Assembly: GCA_963921195.1 (NCBI GenBank)
Contig: OY992538.1
Location: 14,408,330 to 14,472,329 of the forward strand
Origin: Pegoplata infirma
Taxonomy: Eukaryota; Arthropoda; Insecta; Diptera; Anthomyiidae
Length of the DNA: 64,000 nucleotides
Direction of reading: 5' to 3'
Positions within the stretch are counted from its first letter, which is position 1. Every line of letters begins with the position of its first letter. The notes under the pieces were generated by a model. It searched no databases. It was not told where the DNA came from and saw only the letters and a list, made by a program, of their open reading frames with translations. Below are positions 1 through 10,920 of this stretch, in pieces. The position numbers were made by a program, and so were the translations under genes.

Positions 1-152
1 AAAAGAGTAATGCCTTTTTCATGCGGTATAGATACTTCAAAACCATTTTTATTTGCAATCACTTTTACATTTGGCACTTGATATGACCAAGAAGATTGCA
101 AAATACTCAACACAATTAACATCAGCAGAGCACAAGTTCCGGATTTATTCAT
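1..152 (-). CDS. CBM39 / GNBP-like3 type secreted protein, 5' part (cut by window edge)
   Basis: This is the N-terminal part of a secreted carbohydrate-binding protein of the insect beta-1,3-glucan-recognition (CBM39) family. The start codon on the minus strand is at 152-150 and the frame stays open to base 1. The reading begins with a hydrophobic signal peptide (about 22 residues, ending SSWS) followed by the typical CBM39 opening YQVPNVKV and a GFEVSIPHEKGI stretch. It aligns residue by residue with the complete gene at 6477-6833 and shares its TATA region, so the two are a recent local duplication. CBM39-only proteins are thought to bind microbial glucans in haemolymph or at epithelia. The 3' end lies outside the window, so whether the copy is intact is unknown. 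Confidence 0.8.
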   Translation of the reverse strand, partial: MNKSGTCALLMLIVLSILQSSWSYQVPNVKVIANKNGFEVSIPHEKGITL

Positions 153-208
153 TGTGTAGATCTGATTACTTCAAATAAGACTGTGCTTGATTCTTCTGTT
201 TGGAAGCA

Positions 209-215
209 TTATATA
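209..215 (-). promoter_or_regulatory. TATA box of the truncated CBM39 gene
   Basis: On the minus strand the sequence reads TATATAA, 57 bases upstream of the ATG. The same box and the same flanking words (AGAGTATATAATGCTTCC) occur at the same distance in the second copy at 6889-6895, which argues that it is functional. Confidence 0.6.
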
Positions 216-587
216 CTCTAAGATGGAAATAATGTGTTTCACAAGAAGTATTTACTAAGTAAATAAAATATAAATATAATAAAAATAAATAAAATAGATA
301 AAATTAATAAAATAAATTATAAAGCATTTTATACTTTAGGTTTAAAGGCAGTTAACCTTTTGTGGTTCAAAATACCTACAATCCTGCAATACAATATGTA
401 TTAATTACAATACGTTAGACTGGGTCGAAAAGTCCACGGTTTGAATCTTATAATTCAGTAAAGTGACAATTTTTTAGTTAATAACTCTACTATCGCATCG
501 AAAGAAGCTCTTTTCATTTTTGAAGTTGTGCACAAATTACCGGATAATAGAAACATTAGAATTAGAGTCCCGAATGCTAAAATGTTC
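216..587. other. Upstream region shared with the second CBM39 gene
   Basis: This is AT-rich DNA without a gene. The words AAATAAATAAAAT, a GTTTAAAGRCAG stretch and GTTAGACTGGGTCGA (from about 413) recur upstream of the second copy (up to about 7080), so the duplicated unit included roughly 290 bp of 5' flank. Confidence 0.55.
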
Positions 588-1000
588 CCCCACGGGGTTT
601 TTGTTATACCCTCCACTCTAGTAAGAGGGTATAGATAAGTTTGTCATTCCGTTTGTAACACCTCGAAATATTGGTCTAGGACCCCATAAAGTAAATATAT
701 TCATGATCCTCGATCGATTCTAAGACGATCTAGCGATGTCCGTCCGTCCGTCCGTCTGTCTGTTGGAAACACGCTAACTTTTGAAAGACTTTACGGAAGC
801 TCCTGAAGTTTGGCATATATGTTGGGCATTTACCTGGTCAGGTTGGTATTGCAATCTAGCGAAATCGGTACAGTGGTTCAAAAGTTATGGCGCAAGGGAG
901 TGAATTTCGGCAAGGGGTTTTTCGCGAATTTACGAAATAAAACAAGTGAAAGTGTTAAATTCGGCTGTGCCGAATTTTATGTTAAAATACATAAAAAAAA
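588..1000 (+). mobile_element. mini-me/DINE-type element with (GTCY)n tract
   Basis: The element opens with a TATACCCTCC terminus that folds back (CTCTAGTAAGAGGG). It contains the conserved core ATCGATTCTAAGACGATC followed by (GTCC/GTCT)n at 738-763, and ends in a GGCTGTGCCGAATTTTA-like tail. This is the layout described for mini-me/Helitron-like microsatellite-founding elements of Diptera. It has no coding capacity. Confidence 0.65.
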
Positions 1001-1016
1001 ATCATAGGTGTTTTTT

Positions 1017-1620
1017 TAATCCACGCCCACAAAAGGAGGCGGGACAAAAAACAATATTTTGTAGCCCCGGGGTCTAAGTGTATGACTTTTAACTCCTTCT
1101 GACATAAAAAGGTTTCATTTGTTTAACAAAAAAGCGTTAAAAAATGGCGTTTTTATAGAAGTTTTTTTAGTTCTTTAAGGGGAACTTTTTTCCCCTTATC
1201 CGATTTTACCCATTTCCGAACTTAACCGGCCTATGACCATGAGACACATTCGTGCCAATTTTCATTTTGGACTGAATCGTGTTTTATACAGACGGACGAA
1301 CGGACATTCATAGAATGACTTATAATCGATCATAGATCAATAATATATATACTTTATGGGGTCCCCGACCGATATTTCTATGCGTTACAAACGGAATGAA
1401 CGGAAAGTGAGTATACCCCCATACTGTGGTTGGAGGGTATAAAAACACGATAACTTTCGAAAGGCAATTCCGAGGATTCTGAAGCTCGGTATATATATTT
1501 ACCGTTTCCCTGGACTGGTTCATATTGAATTTCAGCCAAATCGGTCCAGTGGTTCAAAAGTTTTATTAGCAAAACCGTAAATTTCAGATTCGCTTCATCT
1601 TAAATTCGCGTGCTGAAAAA
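1017..1620 (-). mobile_element. Second mini-me element, inverted, with adjoining direct-orientation remnant
   Basis: 1017-1440 carries the same core in reverse orientation (a GGACGAACGGAC tract, then TATATATACTTTATGGGGTC, ending TGGTTGGAGGGTATA). 1441-1620 resumes in the forward orientation and resembles 770-900, suggesting that one copy inserted into or next to another. Confidence 0.55.
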
Positions 1621-1848
1621 ACCGAGCTTTAAAAACATTAGCCACAAAATTACTTTAAAAAGTATTTTTGACATTCAAAAATATTTTTACAATTAAAAAA
1701 AAAATTACACTCGAAAAAAAATTTACACTCAAAAAAAATTAGTAATTTTACTTTTTTTTACAAAAATGACAAAAAAAAGTTTTTTACTCAAAATAAAATA
1801 TTTCTAATCAAAATTGTTAATTTGTTTCACGTTAGAAAATTTACCATT
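1621..1848. other. AT-rich spacer
   Basis: Poly-A/poly-T-rich low-complexity DNA; I see no gene or clear element. Confidence 0.5.
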
Positions 1849-1942
1849 CCCGGTGAAAAAAGTTCGTATATGGAAACATATACGAGGATATATGGATTCA
1901 TATATGAAGATATATGACCATATATGAACCATATATGAACAC
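1849..1942. repeat. CATATATG-type array, left block, beginning CCCGGTGAAAAA
   Basis: Degenerate repetition of TATATG/CATATA words. It begins with CCCGGTGAAAAAAGTTC, the same terminus that bounds the second array locus at 49126-51149. The array continues after the two insertions below (2901-2932 and 5029-5155). Confidence 0.6.
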
Positions 1943-2892
1943 TAGAGTGTCCCTTATTTTGGAAATGTTGGAAATGTTGAGACGGTACCCCCTCATTTTT
2001 TTCCTTTTGACTAAAAAATAACTCAGGAAAAATTTTACGCCCCTACGACCACGCCTTCCCTACGCGACGGGGCCTTAAAGAACGGGGCCTTAAAAATAAT
2101 TTTTCCATACAAACCAAAATTTTTTTTTTTGATTTTTAATTTTTTTGCTATTAAGTAATTATAATATTACTTGATTAGCTTATTCACGACAAAAAATTTG
2201 ATTTTGGTGGGATGAGGCTTTCAGTTCTAAAAAATTTTTGGAAAAAAAAAATTTAGAGCTTTTGGGGTCCTACAGTAAAAATTTTTAAAAAAATTTTTTT
2301 TTTTAGTTTTGACAAGCAACGGTTTTAGTTGTAATGTTGCTTTTAATGGTATATATTCATAAAAAAATATTATTCATATCTGTGACATCTTGATCGTGTA
2401 TCGAAAAACATCAAAAATGCATTTTTTACCCATTTTTAGATCACGATAAAGATGTCACAGATAGGAATAATATTTTTTTATGAAAATATATCATTAAAAG
2501 CTACAATTCAACTAAAACGGTTGCTTGTCAAAACTAAAAAAAAATATTTTTTAAAAAATTTTTACTGTAGGACCCCAAAAGCTCTAATTTTTTTTTTCGA
2601 AAAATTTTTTAGAACTGAAAGCCTTATCCCATCAAAATCAAATTTTTTGTCGTGAATAAGCTAATCAAGTAATATTATAATTAATAACAAAAAAATTAAA
2701 AATCAAAAAAAATTTTTTTGATTTGTATGGAAAAATGATTTTTAAGGCCCCGCTCTTTACGGCCCCGTCGCGTAGGGAAGGCGTGGTCGTAGGGGCGTAA
2801 AATTTTTCCTGAGTTATTTTTTAGTCAAAAGGAAAAAAATGAGGGAGTACCGTCTCAACATTTCCAACATTTCCAAAATAAGGGACACTCTA
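1943..2892. mobile_element. hAT-like foldback MITE, 950 bp, 8-bp TSD
   Basis: This is nearly a perfect palindrome with arms of about 470 bp and ends TAGAGTGTCCC / GGGACACTCTA. It is flanked by a perfect 8-bp direct repeat, ATGAACAC, at 1935-1942 and 2893-2900. An 8-bp duplication and the YARNG-type end are hallmarks of hAT elements. It has no transposase. A second copy is at 49155-50265. Confidence 0.85.
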
Positions 2893-2932
2893 ATGAACAC
2901 ATATGTTTATATATGAACATATGTGTGGGCAT

Positions 2933-5020
2933 TAAGGGTGTTCTTATTTTTTTATTTCGGATTTTTGTGTTGCACTGGGCAGAATTTTGTTCCTTTGTAC
3001 TAAAAACTTAATAATAAAAAATTTGGAGTTAATCCGATAACTTTAAGTGGACGCGGAAACGACCTGAAGTTTGAATAACGGATTACAAGGGGAAAAAATG
3101 ACTTTTTACTCATTTCCTCAATTTTTTCGATATTTAAAGTTAAGTTTGAATTCAAATGGTTACAGAATTGTGATGTGGAGTACATTACCTTTGTAATAAG
3201 GCAATAAAAACTAAAATCGGTTAAAAATCAGCCAAGTTATTACAACTGCCCCAGGCAACTAGCGTGTGGCAGACCACTTGATCAAAGATTTCGAGTTCAA
3301 TTTTTGAAATTGATTGAAATTATCTACTATAGCAACATTTTTTTATTCTTTACTTCCCAATGTACTAAGGTGATAGGTATTTTTCATATTGTGTTATGCT
3401 AACTTGTTTTAAATTAATGTTAAAAAGGTCCAAATTTTTCAGCCCTGTTTTCAAATCTCCAATTTGAAATTTTAATTTTTTTAAGCAAATAGAATTTAAA
3501 AAATCGACCACTGGACCATAGGATTTTGTTAAGCACATATATGGGAATAAAAATTACAAAAATTGTAGACATTCCTTTTTTCATTCGTCTAGTTAAGCGA
3601 TTTTAATTAGGCGGATTTCGAGATTATAGTGATTTTGGTAACTTTTTTAGCTTTTACTTAATTTTTTTATTTTTTTTTAACAAACTTCGTATTTTTTCTA
3701 CCGAATTACTACAGATCAATATAGAATACTTCAATTCCTTTAATCAGGGCAAAATTGAGATATGAAAAATTGACCCAGTTCAAGGTCAAAGGTCAAATTT
3801 TAGAAGAATTTGAATTTTTAAAGATTTACAGATTTTTCGAGCGGATATTAATGAAACTCCTAAATGTTATATTAATAAGATGTACAAATTAATGGCTTAT
3901 ACAAATTCAGAACATTAACCCTTAAGTGTTGTTGGGGTCTATATGACCCTATGAAATAATATACTTATATTTTCTCCATTAAATAAAAAAAAATTTAGAC
4001 CCCAATAGCACTTATGGGTTAATTTTCCGAATTTTAATAATAAGCCATTTATATTTAGTCATATTAAAATAACATCAAGGAGTTTCATTAATATCCGCTC
4101 AAAAAAAAATTGTTAATCTTTAAAAATTCAAATTGTTCTCAAATTTGACCTTTGACCTTTAACTGGGTCAATTTTTCATATCTCAATTTTGCCCTGATTA
4201 AAGGAATTGAAGTAGTCTATATTATTCTGTAGTAATTCGGTAGAAAATATATGAACTTTGTTAAAAAAAATAAAAAAATTAACTAAAAGCTAAAAAAGTT
4301 ACCAAAATCACTATTATCTCGAAATCCGCCGAAATAAAATCGCTAAACTAGCTGAATGAAAAAAAGGAATGTCTACAATTTTTATAATTTTTATTCCCTT
4401 ATATGTGCTTAACAAAATCCTATGGTCCAATGGTCGATTTTTTAAATTTTATTTGCCTAAAAAAATTAAAATTTAAAATTGGAGATTTGAAAACAGGGCT
4501 GAAAAATTTAGACCTTTTTAACATTAATTTAAAACAAGTTAGCATAACACAATATGAAAGATACCTATCACCTTAGTACATTGGGAAGTAAAGAATAAGA
4601 AAATGTTGCTACAGTAGATAATTTCAATCAATTTCAAAAATTGAACTCGAAATCTTTGATCAAGTGGTCTGCCACACGCTAGTTGCCTGGGGAAGTTGTA
4701 ATAACTTGGCTGATTTTTAACCGATTTTAGTTTTTGGTGCCTTATTACAAAGGTAATGTACTCCACATCACAATTCTGTAACCATTTGAATTCAAACTTA
4801 ACTTAAAATATCGAAAAAATTGAGAAAATGAGTAAAAAGTCATTTTTTCCCCTTGTAATCCGTTATTCAAACTTCAGGTCGTTTCCGCGTCCACTTAAAG
4901 TTATCGGATTAACTTCAAATTTTTTATTATTAAGTTTTTAGTACAAAGGAACAAAATTCTGCCCAGTGCCAAGCAATTAAAACATTTTAAATTTTTCCCT
5001 TACTGTTAAGAACACCCTTA
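2933..5020. mobile_element. hAT-like foldback MITE, second family, 2,088 bp, 8-bp TSD
   Basis: The ends are TAAGGGTGTTCTT / AAGAACACCCTTA, and the arms of about 1 kb are inverted copies of each other (compare 2985-3080 with 4850-4960). The perfect 8-bp direct repeat GTGGGCAT flanks it at 2925-2932 and 5021-5028. It has no open frame of interest. It sits inside the CATATATG array, 40 bp from the preceding foldback element. Confidence 0.85.
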
Positions 5021-5155
5021 GTGGGCATACATAATTATGTATGAATCATATACGTCCATATACGTAAAGTGAACCCATATGTAAATATATGGCATATATG
5101 TAAATATATGAACATATTTGTGCGCATATATGATCATATATGCTTCATATAGAAA
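5021..5155. repeat. CATATATG-type array, right block
   Basis: This continues the array interrupted by the two foldback elements and is made of TATATG, CATATATG and TATATGAAC words. Confidence 0.6.
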
Positions 5156-5905
5156 TAAATTTAAAATAAATTTTTTTTTTAAATAGACTTTTTATTTTTC
5201 TATGGTACTGGCCTTTATTTTATAAAAATATAAAAAGTATAATTTTTACCAATTTAAGTACCATTACATAGTAAATATAAAAAGTATCAAAAAGTACTCT
5301 TTTTACCGCTTTTACTCCCGTTAGAAACGGAAGATTCAAAAATTATTTTTCTAGCCGGGTTTTTCACCGAAGGATCCTACATTCCAAATTTTATGTTTCT
5401 GGGACCATTATTTCAGAAATTATAAAAATTACTAACCGAATGATGCTACATTCCATATGGATAGTGGATAGTATCATTATTTCAGGAAGTATTAAGAGTA
5501 CCAAAATTACACTTTTTTATCCCTTTTGCACCCATAAGAAACGGAATTCCAAAAAAGTACTTTTTCTAGAATATTTTTAAAAACAAAAATTAAAATAAAA
5601 AAAAAATTGGAATTTGTACAATTTTTGAAGAAGTTATGATTAAATAAAATTTGAGTATGTAACAAGCCACCAATTTGTGAAAATTCGATATTTTTTGAAC
5701 GGTTTATCAAAAAATTCTGCAAATTTAACACGATGGAGTTTTTGAAGAGTATAGTACTAAAAACTGTAAAAAAAATTTGGAAACCTTAAAAAAATTTGAA
5801 AGTGACCGATTTAAAATTGATTTCCCCATTTGTATGTTTTTTTAACCACACATGACAGTTATATATTTTTTTCAGTTAAAACAACTACCTTCAAGAAGGC
5901 CTATA
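5156..5905. other. AT-rich noncoding spacer with an imperfect duplication
   Basis: I see no gene. Two related blocks (ACCGAAGGATCCTACATTCC near 5367 and AACCGAATGATGCTACATTCC near 5435) form an imperfect tandem pair. Confidence 0.4.
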
Positions 5906-6368
5906 CACTCAAAAATTTATGATTCCACTTCAAAAGACAGTTAAAAGTACTACATTTGTTGTTGTTTTTAACTATTGATTAACAACTACAAAAAACTGTA
6001 AAAACTACTTAACATTACAGTTGTTTATACTGTAACTGAAATTGTCTGAATTTTCTTTTAAACGTCAAGACGGTTAAAATTATTTGGAAATAACTCCTGC
6101 TGCATCTGACACTCCCAGCTCGTTTAACACATCCGTTTTTCTAAAAATTTCTAGAAAATTATAAGTTTTTTTATAGACTTAAAACAACTACATAAAACAA
6201 CTGTTACTACAATGTAGTAATTTTTTGTATTTATTTTTAAAAACGACTAAAAATAATAGTTGTTTAAGATTTTTCATACAAAAACAACTGAAATTGTAGT
6301 TGAAAACAACAACTACTACTTACTACACAAATGACCGTCATGTCGTAACTGAAATAGTTTTCTAAGTG
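5906..6368. mobile_element. TA-flanked CACTCAAAAA-end element, 463 bp
   Basis: The ends are CACTCAAAAA and TTTTCTAAGTG, each next to a TA (5904-5905 and 6369-6370), as expected for a Tc1/mariner-type target site. The inner parts repeat ACAACTACTT/AAGTAGTTGT words. The middle (about 6088-6180) is less AT-rich and can be read as an open frame (EITPAASDTPSSFNTS), possibly a captured gene scrap. Confidence 0.6.
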
Positions 6369-6389
6369 TATGCAAGATTTAAAATATAT

Positions 6390-6395
6390 TTTATT
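6390..6395 (-). terminator. Polyadenylation signal AATAAA
   Basis: AATAAA on the minus strand, about 82 bases downstream of the CBM39 stop and just before the TA-flanked element. Confidence 0.45.
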
Positions 6396-6476
6396 CAAAA
6401 CAATGACAAATACATATGAATGTTAAGCTTTAGAAACCATCAACTTGGGAAAATATTTTAATTTTTAATGTTTTTC

Positions 6477-6833
6477 TTATGGTATTGTATACATTAAATT
6501 TTCTTTGCGATAACCCAAACCGTTATGTATAACATACACCCACATGTAAATTATATCGCCCTTATTGAGCTTAGTTGAGACACGATATACCCAGCGTCCA
6601 TTTTCCGGGCTCGTTACATCCCCAGACCATCTTCCGGCCTCCAAGCCATTCATTTTTTGATTTAAGTTTCCATGGAAGGCAAAAAGAGTGATGCCGTCTT
6701 CATGTGGTATAAATACTTCGAAACCGTTACCACTTGTTGCAATTTGAACATTCGGAATTTCATATGACCAAGAAGATCGTAAGATACTAAATACAATTAA
6801 CACCAGCAGAGCACAAGTTCCTGGTTTATACAT
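6477..6833 (-). CDS. CBM39-domain secreted protein, GNBP-like3 type
   Basis: A complete single-exon frame of 118 residues. Residues 1-23 form a signal peptide (KPGTCALLVLIVFSILRSSW core). The rest is one CBM39 domain (about 24-118), with the family's landmarks YEIPNVQI, FEVFIPHEDGITLFAFHGN, the W-S-G-D and NGRWVYRV segments, a GDIIYMWVYV strand and a final GLGYRKEN. CBM39 is the N-terminal glucan-binding domain of insect GNBP/beta-glucan recognition proteins. Fly GNBP-like3 proteins consist of this domain alone, without the glucanase-like part, so this protein is predicted to bind microbial surface glucans extracellularly rather than signal enzymatically. It is a few tens of residues shorter than the Drosophila relative as I recall it. 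A TATA box lies about 60 bp upstream. Its paralogue is at 1-152. Confidence 0.88.
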   Translation of the reverse strand: MYKPGTCALLVLIVFSILRSSWSYEIPNVQIATSGNGFEVFIPHEDGITLFAFHGNLNQKMNGLEAGRWSGDVTSPENGRWVYRVSTKLNKGDIIYMWVYVIHNGLGYRKENLMYTIP

Positions 6834-6888
6834 TGTGTTGGTTGGTTACTTAATAACGGACTGTGATTGATTCTTCTTGTTAGAAGCA

Positions 6889-6895
6889 TTATATA
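6889..6895 (-). promoter_or_regulatory. TATA box of the complete CBM39 gene
   Basis: TATATAA on the minus strand about 60 bp upstream of the ATG. About 25-30 bases downstream is a CAATCACAGTCC stretch that could hold the initiator. Box and spacing match the paralogue at 209-215. Confidence 0.6.
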
Positions 6896-7184
6896 CTCTA
6901 GGATGTAAAGAAATGTAATTCAATAGGCCTACAATATGTATTTACTAAATAAATAAAATATTAAAATAAATATAAATAAAATTGATAAAATAATAAAGCA
7001 TTATACATGCTGGGTTTAAAGACAGACAATTTCTTATTAAAATCTGATTCAAAATAAACATACACGTTAGACTGGGTCGATAAGTTTTCTTTTCGAATTA
7101 TAATAGAGCAGAAGAGTGTGTTATTTTTTAATTGATCAAAAAATCGGACCTTTGGAGAATTGAATTTAATTTGTGAATTAGGTT

Positions 7185-7380
7185 ACATTAATTTTTTATT
7201 TAATGAATTAATTCATGCTTGAATTAATTCTTTGAATTTAATTTAAATTATTTAAAAAATAATTAATTCATTTTGTGTATAATTCAATTTTAATTCAAAC
7301 ATGAATTAATTCATTTTCATTTAATTCATTTTCAACTAATTTTTTTAATTAATTAATTTTTTGAATTAATTCATTTATCG
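7185..7380. repeat. GAATTAATTCATT low-complexity tract
   Basis: Degenerate repetition of AATTAATTCA words, nearly self-complementary throughout, with no coding sequence. Confidence 0.6.
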
Positions 7381-7875
7381 AACGGACCTAACATTAAATA
7401 ACAGACAATATTTAAACATGAAGTTAAAGTTGTTTTTCTTTGTAACCACTGACACTTCTTAGAATTTGCCCTAGTTTAAGATAAACCCCATAAAATTACA
7501 ACGAAACAGTTTTAAGTGACATATGGGCAATAGGGTGGGGCAAATTTTCCTTTTTTCGAATTTCAAAGTAGTCGGGGTCAGAAAAGTTGGCATTTGGGGT
7601 CAATATTAACGGAATATACTTATATGAACATTTCCATTTAACTTTTGATTGTAAGGTTTAAAAAATATTAAAATTTTTAACATTTAGTAAGTTCAAATCC
7701 GTTCGCGTGAAGAACTTTCATCTGACGGCGCAAAAGTTATGGCGGTTTAAAGATTTTAATTGAAAACAAAAAATCTCAAAACTGCAATTATTATTAGAAT
7801 TTAACAACATCAACGTAAATTAATGTTTCATACTATCCCCAATAAAAACCGGATAAATTTCATCAATTAAATATA
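7381..7875. other. Noncoding spacer
   Basis: Unremarkable AT-rich DNA with no gene seen. Confidence 0.4.
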
Positions 7876-8759
7876 CACTCAAAAAAAAAAACTGTAAAGT
7901 TAGCAAAAAAAGCTTGTAAACCTACAGGAAAATTTGCTGATTTTGAACCCACAATTTTTTTGCTAAAGTTAGCAAAAATGTTTTGCCAATAATTAGTTAA
8001 CTGATTTTTTTTTTTTTAACTTAGTTCATACACATTTGAGGACCCCATTGGGTTCGGACCCAATAGGTCCAGACCCCGATGGGCCTAGACCTAGTTGGGT
8101 TCCATAAAAATCGTCATAGTTTTTGATCCAAAATTTTTGTCCGTTTCGCTCTACCTTGCTTAGTTTTTGAGATACGTGATTGTAGGGGATCACTGGGGGT
8201 CTTGAGATTTAAAAAACTCGATAACTTCAAAAATATTACTCGGAGAGCTTTTGGTTATTTTGCGGTCTTGTTCTACGTGTTGAGAGCTACAAAAATTCCT
8301 TAGGATTTTTTGTTGTGTCGACAATATTTACCGAGATATGAGCATTTTAAAATTTTCGGGAATGCTAACTTTTTTGGATCCAAAGTTAGGTCCCATTAGG
8401 GTCCACACATGTGAAGAGGACCCGCGAAAGTATGGAGATTCTAAGAAAAATGCCCTTCATTTTGCTCTATCTGGCTTAGTTTCCGAGATAGCGCCATTTT
8501 AAGTTTTCTGAAAATAAAAAAAAATTTACCATTTATTTTTGCTAATGTTAGCAAAAAATCTTGTAAAAATGTTGTCAACTCAATTTCAAATTTAGCAAAA
8601 GATATTAGTTCAAAGTTTGTTAAAAATTGCTAATGTGCTAAATGAAGTTTACAAGAATTTTTTGCTAACATGCTAATCTCAACTAAAAATTTGCTAAAAG
8701 TTAGCTAACTAGCATTAGCAAAAAAAATTAGTAAATCTACTAACGTATTTTTTTGAGTG
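7876..8759. mobile_element. TA-flanked CACTCAAAAA-end element, 884 bp
   Basis: The ends are CACTCAAAAAAAAAA and TTTTTTTGAGTG with TA at 7874-7875 and 8760-8761. The subterminal parts repeat GCTAAAGTTAGCAAA / TTTGCTAAC words. The middle (about 8040-8520) is a separate repeat unit with GAGGACCCGCGAAAGTATGG, which recurs at 54360-54900. Confidence 0.7.
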
Positions 8760-8886
8760 TAGTCATCAAACGAACTCTAATAATTATATATAATTTGATA
8801 AAATTTTATATAATTTTATAAAATTACTTATATATAATTTTATCCAACTTTTTGAAGAATTTAACCACCATATAATAATAATAATA

Positions 8887-9014
8887 TGCCTGTTCGTTTA
8901 CCTTACTACAATCTACTAATTTTTACTACAGCTGGAAATTTTCAGTACAAAAAGAAAACAAAAATTTCCAGTTGTAGTAAAAATAGTAAGAAACTTAAGT
9001 AAACAAACAGACCT
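8887..9014. mobile_element. Short hairpin MITE, about 128 bp
   Basis: The ends TGCCTGTTCGTTTAC and GTAAACAAACAGACC are inverted copies, and the whole unit folds into one hairpin. It is flanked by AATAAT words that may be a target duplication. A second copy is at 54231-54368. Confidence 0.65.
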
Positions 9015-9139
9015 AATAATAGTTTTGATCACATGATCAATTATTTTTATTTATTCTTTCTATTTATTTACAACTCATTTTTAATAAATTCAACCTAACC
9101 GAGAACTGGTAACAATGACCGTCGTCTCGTTGTAGCGAA

Positions 9140-9229
9140 AAAACCAAGGGTTTTGGTGGGAATCGCACCCACGACCGCCACGTTGAAAGGCCAGCACGCT
9201 ACCAACTACCCTACGGGGCCCCCTTAACA
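9140..9229 (-). mobile_element. tRNA-derived SINE head
   Basis: On the minus strand a tRNA-like stretch carries an A-box-like TAGGGTAGTTGG and a B-box-like GGTGCGATTCC (9159-9169). The anticodon arm does not pair, so this is not a working tRNA. The same module in better condition is at 58306-58390, and both are followed by CCCTTGGT. Confidence 0.55.
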
Positions 9230-9409
9230 AAAAATTGGTGGTCAAAATAATTGTAGGTCAAAGAATGTGGATTTTTGCTACTGTACTTAAAATATTCCAC
9301 TGTTTGTTTGGGTTATTGGAAAAATTATTTAATCACTGAATAAAAACAACTGGACTTCTTTTTAAATTTCTAATGTTTTAACTTGGAAAAAATAGACTCA
9401 GAAATATTT

Positions 9410-9522
9410 TTTAATGGGAGAATATCCTAATAAAGAAAGTAGAGTTATCATAAGTACTTGTTATGTTAATTCATAATGGGGAACATGAAAAGGCCTCGAA
9501 TCAGAATAAACTCTTTTTCATT
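9410..9522. repeat. 113-bp exact direct repeat, left copy
   Basis: Identical over 113 bp to 10274-10386. The inner part starts TGGGAGAATATCC and ends CTTTTTCA, so short LTRs are one reading; the flanks do not give a clear 5-bp target duplication. Confidence 0.8.
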
Positions 9523-9614
9523 GCACAATTAAAAGGTCGAATAAATAACTAATTTTTATTATTTAATAAAAATTAAAACACACTTGGTAACCCTCTTGAT
9601 ACGAGAGAATTTGT

Positions 9615-9977
9615 TTTCTATAGGTATGAACAGAACAAGCCCGGCACGACTTTTTCCATACGATTTGACAGTTAAAAACCGTGACCGGCACGGCAAAAAA
9701 TTAAAACTTATTTTATTTGTTCTCCGGGTTCTCTCATTCTCCCTTCCTCTCACACTCCAGGGTTGCCGCATTTTCACAACAAATTTTTATCTTTTCATTC
9801 ACAATGGTGTAACGAACGTACGTAGTGCCAACTTAACCACATTGACTATGTGGTTAGCGATTTTTTTCCGTAAAATTACGCTTATTTTATTAAAAGTTAG
9901 CACCACTGAACAAACAAATGACATTTTTTGCCGTCGCCGTCCCCCGTGCCGTGCTTGTTCTGTTTCTACCATATAAC
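9615..9977. mobile_element. MITE-like element with inverted ends inside the direct repeat
   Basis: AACAGAACAAGCCCGGCACG near 9630 and its near-inverse CGTGCCGTGCTTGTTCTGTT near 9945 pair, as do the inner GGCACGGCAAAAAAT / ATTTTTTGCCGTC words. Open frames on both strands here follow from this symmetry and are not genes. Confidence 0.5.
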
Positions 9978-10273
9978 AGAAGGCAAAAACAAAAACTGTA
10001 TTTAACAACTACCGAAGGTAGTATATGCAGTAACCAAAAAACTTGCTTTCAAATTATATTTGGTGTAATGCTGGTGGAACTTCGAAAATCATATTTGCTT
10101 TCTCACTAAGTTGAGATTATTTAGAATATGAATATTTGATGTTTGCATGCTAACAGTATTACCTTATTTTCTAAAGAATTCTGATGATGGGGGAATTGGA
10201 ACACCCCCGAAACGATCGTCAATTCATTCCTGAAAATTGCCAAAATTTTTGAAAGCAAGAAACTCTATGAGTA

Positions 10274-10386
10274 TTTAATGGGAGAATATCCTAATAAAGA
10301 AAGTAGAGTTATCATAAGTACTTGTTATGTTAATTCATAATGGGGAACATGAAAAGGCCTCGAATCAGAATAAACTCTTTTTCATT
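10274..10386. repeat. 113-bp exact direct repeat, right copy
   Basis: Exact copy of 9410-9522; the two copies enclose 751 bp. Confidence 0.8.
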
Positions 10387-10920
10387 TTTTAAAAATGTTT
10401 TGAAAAATGTCTATAAATTATTTCATTTTGCACATCGACCCTAGTAACACATTCATTATTTACCCAATCTGGACGCTATTAAGCTTAAATTAAAGCTTGA
10501 TAAATTACCTATATAACATTTTTTTAAATAACGTTTAGTATTGATAACTTTGTCTTTAACAAATTTCATCTACTATAAAAAAGTTTCCAATGTATTGTCG
10601 CCCACTGTATATAATTATATATAAACTTTTTTCCTAGGGAAGTGCAAACAAAAAAATTAAAAAAAAATTGTTTGTTAAAACTAAAAACTTTTAGGGCGGA
10701 TTACTCAATGAAAAGTTAGCTGCTAACTGCCGATTTAACGGAGCCTTATTTCAAAATTTGTATGAAAAGTTAAATTTAACGGAGTTATTTTATAACGGAG
10801 CATTGAGTAATCCAGCCTTAAAATTTTTTTAGGAAAATTAAATTATAAAAAAAAATTTCAAAAAATATTTTCTATTATAATTTACCTATGTATACATATT
10901 ACTTAAATTATTTTTTATTA
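10387..10920. other. AT-rich noncoding spacer
   Basis: I see no gene. A short inverted pair (GGCGGATTACTCAATG near 10693 and CATTGAGTAATCCAGCC near 10801) suggests a small MITE of about 130 bp. Confidence 0.4.

Noticed and set aside
9584..10008. Overlapping frames of 130 and 69 codons on both strands
   Set aside because: They lie in an inverted-repeat element, mirror each other and show no domain or splice context.
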